Of a DNA stretch of 64,000 nt, positions 56,906 to 64,000 are shown piece after piece. The stretch is from Vibrio galatheae (GTDB taxonomy: Bacteria > Pseudomonadota > Gammaproteobacteria > Enterobacterales > Vibrionaceae). Location of the stretch: positions 1 to 64,000 of the forward strand of contig NZ_JXXV01000016.1 in assembly GCF_000967545.1 (NCBI RefSeq), written 5' to 3'. Position 1 is the stretch's first letter. Every line of letters begins with the position of its first letter. The position numbers and the translations under genes are program-made. Below the pieces are notes generated by a model. The model saw only the letters and a program-made list of their open reading frames with translations. It made no database searches and had not been told where the DNA came from.

Positions 56906-57781
56906 TTAATCAAGATTGTACTCAATGACAAAGTCGATAAAGAGTCGAACCTTTTCAGGTAGATGATCTTTGTGATTGTACAGCATGTAGATATCTCGAG
57001 GGTTAGCACTCCAATCTTCCAACACCCGCACTAGACTCCCATCTTCAATGTATTCTCTTAGCATCACATCTGGCATAAGGGTTATCCCCAGACCAGAGGA
57101 GCAGGCAATTCTCACCACATCGAGTGTGTTGGCTTGGAAGCGACCTTTGTCGTTGTTGATGACAGTTTCACCACTGTGATTCGACAACTGCCATTTCAAC
57201 AGTGGCGACCCTTTTAGGAGAGAGTGATGATGGAGATCTTCTGCATGCTTAGGGGCGGGGCAGAGCTTAAGATACTCTGGACTCGCGACTAGGATATCTG
57301 CCACAGAGCTGATTTTTCGCGCAATCAAACTCGAATCACGTTGTGGTCCCACACGGAAGATGACATCCCATTCTGTGGGATCCAGTTGGTCAGCATTGTT
57401 ACTGGTGGTGAGCTCAATGTTGATGTCTGGATACTTGGCCATGAATAGATTAAACATCGGCATCATCATGCGTTTGGTGAGATTCGATGGGGCAGTAATG
57501 CGGATTTTCCCTGCCGCTCCTCGGCACTCATCTGTCAATTCCTCTGCCGCAGAAGCCAAACGGCTGAGCAGTGGTGAGCACTCGTTGTAAAAACGTTCTC
57601 CCGCTTCGGTAAGCGATAATTTACGTGCATGGCGGTTGAGTAAACGTAAATTTAACGAATCTTCAAGGGCCTGAATACGGCGCGTAATCGTTGCTACAGG
57701 AATCATAGTTTTGCGCGAAGTTGCGGTATAACTCCCGTTTTCGACAACGAGCCTAAATAGGTTTAGATCATCTAATTTCAT
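56906..57781 (-). CDS. aphB: LysR-type transcription regulator AphB
   Basis: 291 residues from the ATG at 57781. A GTG four codons upstream is possible, but MKLDDLNLFRLVVENGSY is the known AphB start. N-terminal winged helix (about 1-60), then effector domain. It is next to rssB and downstream of fadIJ, as in V. cholerae. AphB there activates tcpP with AphA under low oxygen or acid pH, and a C-terminal cysteine is thiol-modified; this protein has Cys at 68, 86, 174 and 227. Outside V. cholerae its targets are general acid/anaerobic response genes. This assignment is by strong resemblance from memory. Confidence 0.85.
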   Translation of the reverse strand: MKLDDLNLFRLVVENGSYTATSRKTMIPVATITRRIQALEDSLNLRLLNRHARKLSLTEAGERFYNECSPLLSRLASAAEELTDECRGAAGKIRITAPSNLTKRMMMPMFNLFMAKYPDINIELTTSNNADQLDPTEWDVIFRVGPQRDSSLIARKISSVADILVASPEYLKLCPAPKHAEDLHHHSLLKGSPLLKWQLSNHSGETVINNDKGRFQANTLDVVRIACSSGLGITLMPDVMLREYIEDGSLVRVLEDWSANPRDIYMLYNHKDHLPEKVRLFIDFVIEYNLD

Positions 57782-58020
57782 TGGTTCAGACACACATATT
57801 TACTAATTGAAATAATTTATATGGTTATCAAACGCCAAATTTTGAGTCACATCAACAAGTTTCTCAAAATTTGCTATTCCATACATATAGTATGCAACAA
57901 GGTTTCAAAGTGGAAGATTTGTATAAATCTGGGTTCAGGGCTACTTTTTAAGGTAGTGTTTTAAACAAAGACAATAATAACAATAAGCGTAGTGATCCTA
58001 GTTGTATGAGGCAAAGGTTT

Positions 58021-59121
58021 ATGCATAAAGCAATTGAAGTTGGAACCAGCGCGGCTGTGCCTGTTGCTGCTGGACAGAAGAAAGTGATGCTAGTCGATGA
58101 TGACCCTATTTTTCGCCGCATCACCCAAGGTTTTTTAGAATCTCAAGGTTATCAAGTTATTGAGGCAGAAAACGGCCTTGATGGACTGAAAAAACTACGC
58201 TCAAACGACCCTGATCTGATTTTGTGTGATCTGTCGATGCCTGTATTGGACGGTATTGAGTTTGTTGAAGAAGTGAGCCTTGAATACCCATCTCTGCCTA
58301 TGATCGTCGTGTCGGCCACAGACGAAATTTCGGATGTTGCTAAGGCACTACGGTTTGGAATTAAAGACTTCTTAGCAAAACCGATCAGTAATCATGAACA
58401 CCTAGCGTGCGCTATTGAAAATACTCTTGATGATTCAGATAACCATCTCAGTGACCAACGCGATTTTGCCAGTCAGTGGTTTCGGGTTGATAGTGGCGAT
58501 ATGCCAGAAGAGCAAGAACTTCACTGGCATTTAGAATATCTAGAAGACAATCCTAGTGCGGCCAAAGATCTACTTCATGCATTGTTACCGGAGAAAGATA
58601 CATCGCAAGGAGATTGGAAATGCAGTTATCGGCTGCTGCAATCGACGGATGTGATGCCACTTGTGTTTGACTATGCATGGCTTATTAATGGGCAGTTTGC
58701 CTTCTACCTAGTTGATTCGGCAAGTGAAGGCCAACATGGTGCGGCAACGACGCTGATGGTACGCGCGTTATTTCATGATTATCTGCGTAATCTAAAATGC
58801 TTTAATGCCGATTTGAAGGATATCGTTGATTTATTGGAAAAAGGCATTAAGTGCTCCGAATGCAGCACGCCCGTGAAAGCGATCTTTGGTATTGCCGATT
58901 TGTCAGAAGGCAAGTTGTCTATCCTACCTGCAGGATTAGATGCGCAGTGGTCGAACGGCTATTTTTCCCAGCATATTGCAGCGGGCGTGATGCTAGGTGA
59001 AAACTGCGCAAAAAACTTTATTACTACTGATTTGCCTATTCAATCTGCATGCCAGTTGACCTTGAGTCTATTGGGCTCAAGCAGTTTTAGCTTAGATATC
59101 TATCGTGGAGGAAATGCGTAG
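58021..59121 (+). CDS. rssB: RssB-type response regulator, RpoS turnover adaptor
   Basis: 366 residues from the ATG at 58021 (AAAGG upstream; another ATG at 58006 is less well placed). The receiver has Asp26-28 acid pocket, phosphoacceptor Asp70 (LILCDLSMPV) and Lys (FLAKPIS). The C-terminal half resembles the PP2C-like output domain of RssB but lacks a clear metal-binding set. RssB delivers sigma-S to ClpXP. It is divergent from aphB across about 240 bp, as in V. cholerae. Confidence 0.85.
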   Translation: MHKAIEVGTSAAVPVAAGQKKVMLVDDDPIFRRITQGFLESQGYQVIEAENGLDGLKKLRSNDPDLILCDLSMPVLDGIEFVEEVSLEYPSLPMIVVSATDEISDVAKALRFGIKDFLAKPISNHEHLACAIENTLDDSDNHLSDQRDFASQWFRVDSGDMPEEQELHWHLEYLEDNPSAAKDLLHALLPEKDTSQGDWKCSYRLLQSTDVMPLVFDYAWLINGQFAFYLVDSASEGQHGAATTLMVRALFHDYLRNLKCFNADLKDIVDLLEKGIKCSECSTPVKAIFGIADLSEGKLSILPAGLDAQWSNGYFSQHIAAGVMLGENCAKNFITTDLPIQSACQLTLSLLGSSSFSLDIYRGGNA

Positions 59122-59281
59122 CTGGGTTCACAGCACATCTTGTTAATAACCCTGTCAATAGTCGGTGTTTGCTGGTTAATGTTTAGGGTATAGTCTGCCG
59201 CAAACAAAAATAACCCAAGTCATTAACATTTGGTTAATTTCATGGGGTAAAGTCAATTTTCATTTCGAGAGAAGTAAGCTC

Positions 59282-59413
59282 ATGGCAGACAAAGATTTTA
59301 AAGAACCTTATAATATCTACTATTTTCTAGGCTTCATTGCGGTACTACTTATCCCAACGTTGCCTGCATCCCTGACTTGGATTCGTGTGCTAAACGGATA
59401 CGCGGGATTCTAA
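59282..59413 (+). CDS. Small membrane protein, 43 residues
   Basis: ATG at 59282 preceded by GAGAGAAG. The product is MADKDFKEPYNIYYFLGFIA followed by VLLIPTLPASLTWIRVLNGY and AGF. One membrane helix (about 12-32) follows a charged soluble tail. It is too short for most gene callers. It ends 20 bases before the ribosome site of the ybaN-like gene, so they probably share one message. It belongs to no family I recognise. I infer it is real from the start, codon pattern and coupling to ybaN. Confidence 0.7.
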   Translation: MADKDFKEPYNIYYFLGFIAVLLIPTLPASLTWIRVLNGYAGF

Positions 59414-59468
59414 ATCATACTCGGAGCACGCCATCATCATTCGCAGACTGTTTTTTCATTTTGTTGGT

Positions 59469-59825
59469 GTGCTCAGCCTAATTTTAGGCATCCTAGGCAT
59501 TTTTCTTCCCCTCCTACCGACTACGCCTTTTATTCTTCTTGCTAGTGCATGTTTTATGCGCAGTAGTCCTAAGTTTCACCGCTGGCTTCATCAGCACAAA
59601 ACCTTCGGCCCAATTCTCACGAATTGGCATCAAAATAAAGCCGTCACTGCCACAGTTAAGAAGCGGGGGGTGATATGCATCTTGCTCAGTTTTGCATTTT
59701 CTATCTGGGTAGTGCCCCATTTCTGGCTAAAGATTGCGCTAGTTGTGATGCTAGTGGTTTTACTCAGTTGGTTTATTCGTCTACCCGTGATTGAGTACCT
59801 TGCCGATAGGCAAGAAAATCACTAA
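59469..59825 (+). CDS. YbaN-like DUF454 inner membrane protein, start uncertain
   Basis: At least 118 residues. PLLPTTPFILLASACFMRSSPKFHRWL matches E. coli YbaN (DUF454), with three membrane segments. The GTG at 59469 is the first ATG/GTG/TTG in frame, but it cuts the first helix short. The frame is open upstream, and CGGAG (59422-59426) sits six bases before ATC (59433), with ATT at 59439 and CTG at 59448. The YbaN-like start IIIRRLFFHFVGVLSLILG would need one of these. Function unknown; apt follows, as ybaN and apt do in E. coli. Confidence 0.8.
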   Translation: MLSLILGILGIFLPLLPTTPFILLASACFMRSSPKFHRWLHQHKTFGPILTNWHQNKAVTATVKKRGVICILLSFAFSIWVVPHFWLKIALVVMLVVLLSWFIRLPVIEYLADRQENH

Positions 59826-59840
59826 GATTGTGAGGAAGTG

Positions 59841-59871
59841 TGCCCGCTTTTAGAGTGGGCGTTTGTTTTTT
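59841..59871 (+). terminator. Terminator after the ybaN-like gene
   Basis: Stem GCCCGCT / AGTGGGC (one wobble) with loop TTTAG, then TTTGTTTTTT. Confidence 0.7.
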
Positions 59872-59990
59872 GAGCACAATAAGCCGTGGTTACCGCTTTG
59901 TCATTGCCTAAGGTCAGATTGTGCTAAAAAGTAAGCTAACAAAGGCATGTGTTTTAACTCGCATGTGCCAAGCCAATCTAAGAAAAAATT

Positions 59991-60536
59991 ATGACTACTG
60001 ACACCATTTCACAGATCAAATCAAGCATCAAAAGCATTCCAGATTACCCAAAACCAGGCATTCTATTTCGTGATGTCACAAGCCTGATGGAAGATGCTCA
60101 AGCATATCAGGCGACGATCCAGCTTTTGGTTGATAAGTACAAAGATATGGGCTTCACCAAAGTCGTTGGAACAGAAGCTCGCGGTTTTCTTTTCGGTGCC
60201 CCATTAGCACTGGAACTTGGCCTAGGTTTCGTACCAGTACGTAAGCCAGGTAAGCTACCACGAGCGACAGTCGCTCAGTCTTATGAACTTGAGTATGGCA
60301 CTGATACATTAGAGATTCACACGGATGCAATCAGTACAGGTGATAAGGTGTTAGTGGTTGATGATCTGCTTGCCACGGGCGGCACAATCGAAGCGACAAC
60401 AAAACTTATTCGTCAACTTGGTGGCGAAGTCGAGCATGCAGCATTTGTCATCAACCTTCCTGAAATCGGTGGCGATAAGCGCCTTGAGGGCCTAGGTCTC
60501 AACGTTTACAGCATCTGTGAGTTTGAAGGTCACTAA
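59991..60536 (+). CDS. apt: Adenine phosphoribosyltransferase
   Basis: 181 residues. It salvages adenine to AMP with PRPP. The PRPP loop [13 protein letters not shown] and the flexible PVRKPGKLP segment are present; [14 protein letters not shown] binds the base. It is followed by dnaX, ybaB and recR, the same order as in E. coli. Upstream 120 bp after a terminator should hold its promoter. Confidence 0.97.
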   Translation: MTTDTISQIKSSIKSIPDYPKPGILFRDVTSLMEDAQAYQATIQLLVDKYKDMGFTKVVGTEARGFLFGAPLALELGLGFVPVRKPGKLPRATVAQSYELEYGTDTLEIHTDAISTGDKVLVVDDLLATGGTIEATTKLIRQLGGEVEHAAFVINLPEIGGDKRLEGLGLNVYSICEFEGH

Positions 60537-60565
60537 TCAGGTAGGTTATTGATGGGTATAGTTTC

Positions 60566-62695
60566 ATGAGTTATCTTGCCTTAGCGCGAAAATGGCGACC
60601 AACTAAATTCAATGAAGTTGTTGGTCAAGCCCACGTATTAACAGCACTTGAAAACGCTTTAGCACAAAATCGCCTCCACCACGCCTATCTGTTTAGTGGC
60701 ACGCGTGGGGTGGGTAAAACCACCATTGGTCGCTTGTTTGCGAAAGGGTTGAACTGTGAAACAGGTATTACCGCGACGCCGTGTGGCGTATGTGATACCT
60801 GTAAAGAGATCGATGAAGGTCGCTTTGTTGATTTGCTAGAGATCGATGCGGCGTCGCGGACTAAGGTGGAAGATACTCGTGAACTGCTTGATAACGTGCA
60901 GTACAAACCTGCACGAGGTCGATTTAAAGTTTACCTAATCGATGAAGTTCACATGCTCTCGCGTCATAGTTTCAACGCTTTGTTGAAAACACTAGAAGAG
61001 CCGCCTGAGTATGTGAAGTTCTTGCTAGCCACCACCGATCCACAAAAGCTGCCCGTTACGATTTTATCGCGTTGTCTTCAGTTCCACTTGAAGCCGATCA
61101 GTGTGGATAATATTCATGAGCAGCTTGATCATATTCTTCAGCAAGAAAATGTTACTGTGGAATCTCGAGCTTTAGGCATGATTGCTCACGCGGCAGATGG
61201 CAGTATGCGTGATGCGTTAAGTCTTACCGATCAAGCTATCGCGTTGGGTAATGGTCAAGTGCAGAGCGACAGTGTTGCCCACATGCTTGGAACATTAGAC
61301 ACTGATCAAGCGTTGCACTTGCTTGAAGCGATAAGTTCTAAGCAACCGCAAGTGGCAATGGAGTCGATTAGCACGTTGGCGCAAAATGGCGTTGAGTGGG
61401 ATGGTCTACTTCAGCAGTTGGCGACGCAATTGCACCGCCTAGCTATGTATCAAGCACTGCCAGCAACTTTAGACTCAAGCCAACCTGATGCCGAGAAAGT
61501 TGAACTGCTCGCGCGAGCACTGAGCCCGCAAGATGTTCAGCTTTACTACCAGATTGCCTTAAAAGGTCGACAAGATTTACCTTTAGCGCCCTCAGAAAGA
61601 GTGGGGCTAGAGATGGTCGTGTTGCGCATGATGGCCTTTAGACCAGCCTCGCAGCCACAAGCGAACATCATTAGCACCCAGACTGAAGCTCAGCCTCAAG
61701 CAGTTGCCGCGCCAACCAATACTGTTCCTGTGGTGAACCCAGCGATGCGCAGTCAGCAAAGTGCACCACAAGTTCAGCAGACTCATGCTCAACAAGTGAA
61801 ACAGGCCCAACAAGCGCCTTCAACGCCGGATTATGGTTATGAGCCGCCACATTATGATGAGCCTGCGGAGCAGTACATTCCGCCTAGCGAGCAATATGCT
61901 CCCCCACAGCCGGATATGTCTCCACCTGCCGCATCCCAGGGAGCGTCAACTCCTCAAGCAAGTCACAATGAGCGAACTTCTGCGCCTTTAAGTGGTCTAC
62001 GTCATCAGTTGCGTTCGCAAAGAAAGGGATTAAATCCGACGCCAGGAAATACGCCAAAAAAGGCTAATGCGGCATCTGTAAAACCAGAATCTGTTCTTGA
62101 TCGTGTTGCAAAAAAACACTCAGGTTCAGCTCAGGTGTCGCCCTCTTTATCGGCCAATATAGCGGCGGAATCTGAATTAGATAAGAATGAACCTTATCAA
62201 TGGAAACCAACTTTGCCCCAAGTAGCGAAAGAGTCGATCGAGCTGACTCCCACACTACTTAAAAAAGCGCTTGAGCATGAAAAAACACCGGAAATGGTGC
62301 AGAAGTTGGTCGATGAAAGTTTAGAGCAAAGTGAGTGGGCCAAGCTCATCAGCCAACTTACTACGGCAAAACTGACCGAACAGTTGGCGCTGAATTCCCA
62401 CTATGAGAAGAGCGGAGCTTCAATTTCGCTTACCTTACGTTCGGCGCAGGCACACTTAAATACAGACAGAGCTCAAAGCGAGCTATTGGATGAACTTAAC
62501 CGCGTGCTGGGGGAAGAGTGTCATCTTAGCGTCGAGATTGGTGAGCAAGGTGAAACACCATTGGAATTGCGCGATAAGCTTTATCAAGGTCGATTGAAGC
62601 AAGCGTTCACAAGTTTAGAACAAGATGCGAATGTTCAATTTATAGAGAAGCGTTTTGCCGCTGAACTCGATAAAGAGAGCGTGAGGCCAATCTAA
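60566..62695 (+). CDS. dnaX: DNA polymerase III tau subunit, with gamma by frameshift
   Basis: 709 residues (tau). The AAA+ clamp-loader part has Walker A GTRGVGKTT (45-53), zinc cysteines 64, 73, 76, 79, Walker B LIDEVHML and sensor SRCLQFH. The Pro/Gln-rich linker at about 360-500 is longer than in E. coli (tau 643). Tau's C-terminal domains bind DnaB and the polymerase core. A slippery heptamer with an immediate -1 stop would give a gamma of 500 residues (see separate entry). It precedes ybaB-recR as usual. Confidence 0.97.
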   Translation: MSYLALARKWRPTKFNEVVGQAHVLTALENALAQNRLHHAYLFSGTRGVGKTTIGRLFAKGLNCETGITATPCGVCDTCKEIDEGRFVDLLEIDAASRTKVEDTRELLDNVQYKPARGRFKVYLIDEVHMLSRHSFNALLKTLEEPPEYVKFLLATTDPQKLPVTILSRCLQFHLKPISVDNIHEQLDHILQQENVTVESRALGMIAHAADGSMRDALSLTDQAIALGNGQVQSDSVAHMLGTLDTDQALHLLEAISSKQPQVAMESISTLAQNGVEWDGLLQQLATQLHRLAMYQALPATLDSSQPDAEKVELLARALSPQDVQLYYQIALKGRQDLPLAPSERVGLEMVVLRMMAFRPASQPQANIISTQTEAQPQAVAAPTNTVPVVNPAMRSQQSAPQVQQTHAQQVKQAQQAPSTPDYGYEPPHYDEPAEQYIPPSEQYAPPQPDMSPPAASQGASTPQASHNERTSAPLSGLRHQLRSQRKGLNPTPGNTPKKANAASVKPESVLDRVAKKHSGSAQVSPSLSANIAAESELDKNEPYQWKPTLPQVAKESIELTPTLLKKALEHEKTPEMVQKLVDESLEQSEWAKLISQLTTAKLTEQLALNSHYEKSGASISLTLRSAQAHLNTDRAQSELLDELNRVLGEECHLSVEIGEQGETPLELRDKLYQGRLKQAFTSLEQDANVQFIEKRFAAELDKESVRPI
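62044..62067 (+). promoter_or_regulatory. Programmed -1 frameshift site in dnaX
   Basis: The heptamer A AAA AAG (62056-62062) is in the correct phase: zero-frame codons AAA and AAG lie at 62057-62062. After a -1 slip the next codons are GGC (62062-62064) and the stop TAA (62065-62067). AGGA (62044-62047) lies eight bases upstream, like the Shine-Dalgarno stimulator of E. coli dnaX. No strong downstream hairpin is obvious. Confidence 0.8.
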
Positions 62696-62767
62696 TTTTC
62701 GGGGTTGAATTTTATTAACTTAGCCCCATCTAATAACGAAACAAGCTAACTAACCAGAGAGATAAAC

Positions 62768-63097
62768 ATGTTTGGTAAAGGCGGTATGGGCAACTTAATG
62801 AAGCAAGCCCAGCAAATGCAAGAGCGTATGCAAAAGCTTCAAGAAGAAATCGCAAATATGGAAGTCACCGGTGAGTCTGGTGCTGGCCTAGTGAAAGTGA
62901 CCATTACTGGTAGCCATAGCGTGCGTCGTGTTGAAATCGACGAAAGCTTGATGGAAGATGACAAAGAGATGCTTGAAGATCTCATTGCCGCTGCATTCAA
63001 TGACGCAGCTCGCCGTGTTGAAGAGACACAAAAAGAGAAAATGGCAGGTGTGACTGGCGGTATGCAATTACCTCCGGGCATGAAGATGCCGTTCTAA
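62768..63097 (+). CDS. ybaB: Nucleoid-associated protein YbaB/EbfC
   Basis: 109 residues: an N-terminal Met/Gln-rich helix ([21 protein letters not shown]), central beta-strands ([20 protein letters not shown]) and a C-terminal helix, a typical YbaB dimer. It binds DNA without sequence specificity or with loose specificity. Between dnaX and recR as in most gammaproteobacteria; AGAGAGATAAAC precedes the start. Confidence 0.95.
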   Translation: MFGKGGMGNLMKQAQQMQERMQKLQEEIANMEVTGESGAGLVKVTITGSHSVRRVEIDESLMEDDKEMLEDLIAAAFNDAARRVEETQKEKMAGVTGGMQLPPGMKMPF

Positions 63098-63111
63098 TTG
63101 AGTAAGAACTA

Positions 63112-63711
63112 ATGCGCACCAGTCATATGCTGGAGCAATTGATGGAGGCCTTACGTTGTCTACCTGGGGTGGGTCCCAAGTCGGCACAGCGTATGGCCTT
63201 TCATTTGTTACAGCGGGATCGAAAAGGCGGCTTACAGCTTGCCGATGCACTCAGCCAAGCGATGACGGAAATTGGTCATTGTAATGAATGCCGAACGTTT
63301 ACCGAAGAAGAAACATGTCATATCTGCATGAATCCGAAACGCCAAGAAAATGGTCAGATTTGTGTGGTTGAAAGCCCGGCGGATATTGCTGCGGTTGAGG
63401 CAACAGGTCAGTTCTCTGGTCGATACTTTGTCTTGATGGGGCACTTATCACCACTAGACGGTATTGGCCCGAGCGATATTGGTTTAGATATTTTAGACTT
63501 TCGTTTGCGTCGTGGTGATGTCAGTGAGGTCATACTGGCGACCAATCCAACGGTGGAGGGGGAAGCAACCGCTCATTATATTGCTGAGCTTTGCCGTGAA
63601 CACCAAGTGCAAGCGAGTCGAATCGCGCATGGTGTCCCTGTTGGTGGAGAGCTAGAGCTTGTCGATGGAACGACCTTGTCACACTCCTTGCTGGGTAGAC
63701 AAAAACTTTAG
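63112..63711 (+). CDS. recR: Recombination mediator RecR
   Basis: 199 residues. The helix-hairpin-helix ([17 protein letters not shown]), the Cys4 zinc motif (CNECRTF, CHIC) and the Toprim domain ([25 protein letters not shown]) are complete. With RecO and RecF it loads RecA on gaps. It starts 14 bases after ybaB. Confidence 0.97.
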   Translation: MRTSHMLEQLMEALRCLPGVGPKSAQRMAFHLLQRDRKGGLQLADALSQAMTEIGHCNECRTFTEEETCHICMNPKRQENGQICVVESPADIAAVEATGQFSGRYFVLMGHLSPLDGIGPSDIGLDILDFRLRRGDVSEVILATNPTVEGEATAHYIAELCREHQVQASRIAHGVPVGGELELVDGTTLSHSLLGRQKL

Positions 63712-63726
63712 CTCAATCAAATTAAC

Positions 63727-63756
63727 AAAAGCGATGCCCGAAAGCATCGCTTTTTT
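63727..63756. terminator. Terminator after recR
   Basis: Stem AAAAGCGATGC / GCATCGCTTTT with loop CCGAAA and a further T-run. The A-run on the other side could also serve the convergent minus-strand gene. Confidence 0.9.
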
Positions 63757-63757
63757 G

Positions 63758-64000
63758 TTAGTGTAAAACCAACTTAGTGGTTAATGGCAAACTGGTTAAA
63801 AACTCGAACCTTTCGCCACCCAAGCTAACAAAGTCGATAAACCTAGCGAACTGCTGTGCCGATAGGCTACTTTCTGCGCCTACTACCTCAAATCGGGTTT
63901 CACTCACGTCTTTGTTGGCTTGTATTTGGATGCAGTCAACCTCTTGTTCAGATTCCGCAAGACACAAATTGAAGTGTCGGGTTGTTAGCCTTGTTATTAG
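63758..64000 (-). CDS. C-terminal part of an unidentified protein, 5' end outside window
   Basis: The minus-strand frame is open from the window edge to a TAA at 63758-63760. About 80 residues are visible, including CLAESEQEVDCIQIQANKDV and FARFIDFVSLGGERFEFLTS. There is no membrane segment or motif I can name. It converges on recR with two bases between the gene end and the terminator. A TTG at 63965-63967 could start a short ORF, but the open frame beyond it makes a longer gene likelier. Confidence 0.5.
   Translation of the reverse strand, partial: LITRLTTRHFNLCLAESEQEVDCIQIQANKDVSETRFEVVGAESSLSAQQFARFIDFVSLGGERFEFLTSLPLTTKLVLH

Overview
The window is a contiguous piece of a gammaproteobacterial chromosome, almost certainly a Vibrio. 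The evidence is gene order and gene content: hubP-truA-accD-folC-dedD-cvpA-purF, a flhA-flhF-flhG-fliA-cheYZAB-parC-parP-cheW flagellar/chemotaxis operon, a nine-gene ccm operon, tandem fadL porin genes next to fadIJ, and an AphB-type LysR regulator next to an RssB-type regulator. The species cannot be named from the sequence. Nearly all of the window is core genome. The one clear mobile element is an intact IS481-family insertion sequence.

Layout. 1-8.4 kb: 3' part of the polar organiser hubP with a long acidic repeat array, then truA, accD, folC, dedD, and cvpA-purF under a PurR-like box. 8.5-11 kb: znuCB and znuA, divergent around a Zur-like palindrome. 11.2-14.6 kb: a 1101-residue membrane regulator (beta-propeller, transmembrane segment, kinase remnant, AraC DNA-binding domain). 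14.6-18.1 kb: an 819-bp intergenic region rich in hairpins, then feoABC. 18.2-24.8 kb: HIT-family gene, argS, yecM-like gene, insulinase-family protease and sixA. 25-37.6 kb: flagellar/chemotaxis operon behind a sigma-54-type promoter. 37.7-45.6 kb: cytochrome c maturation (ccmABCDEFGHI) and mlaA. 45.7-46.9 kb: IS481-family element with a 7-bp target duplication. 46.9-52.2 kb: lipoprotein, two fadL paralogues, a DUF3379 protein and an ECF sigma factor, all on the minus strand. 52.4-56.2 kb: a candidate small RNA, then fadIJ behind a FadR-like operator. 56.3-64 kb: ydjA-like nitroreductase, aphB, rssB, a 43-residue membrane protein, ybaN-like gene, apt, dnaX with a -1 frameshift signal, ybaB, recR and the end of a minus-strand gene.

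How the genes work together. The window holds both the polar hub (HubP) and most of its known Vibrio clients: FlhF and FlhG, which set flagellum position and number, and ParC and ParP, which place chemotaxis arrays. CheA here carries three copies of a short acidic motif between its phosphotransfer and kinase parts, a candidate ParP contact region. Metal uptake (znu, feo) flanks the large sensor-regulator, but no sequence evidence ties that regulator to metals. Long-chain fatty acid import (fadL x2) and beta-oxidation (fadIJ) sit back to back around a sigma factor/DUF3379 pair and a candidate small RNA.

I found no CRISPR array, prophage, toxin-antitoxin or recognisable defence system. The least explained items are the 52.41-52.57 kb RNA candidate, the 14.85-15.00 kb hairpin cluster, the kinase-remnant/AraC regulator, and the repeat structures in HubP and CheA.
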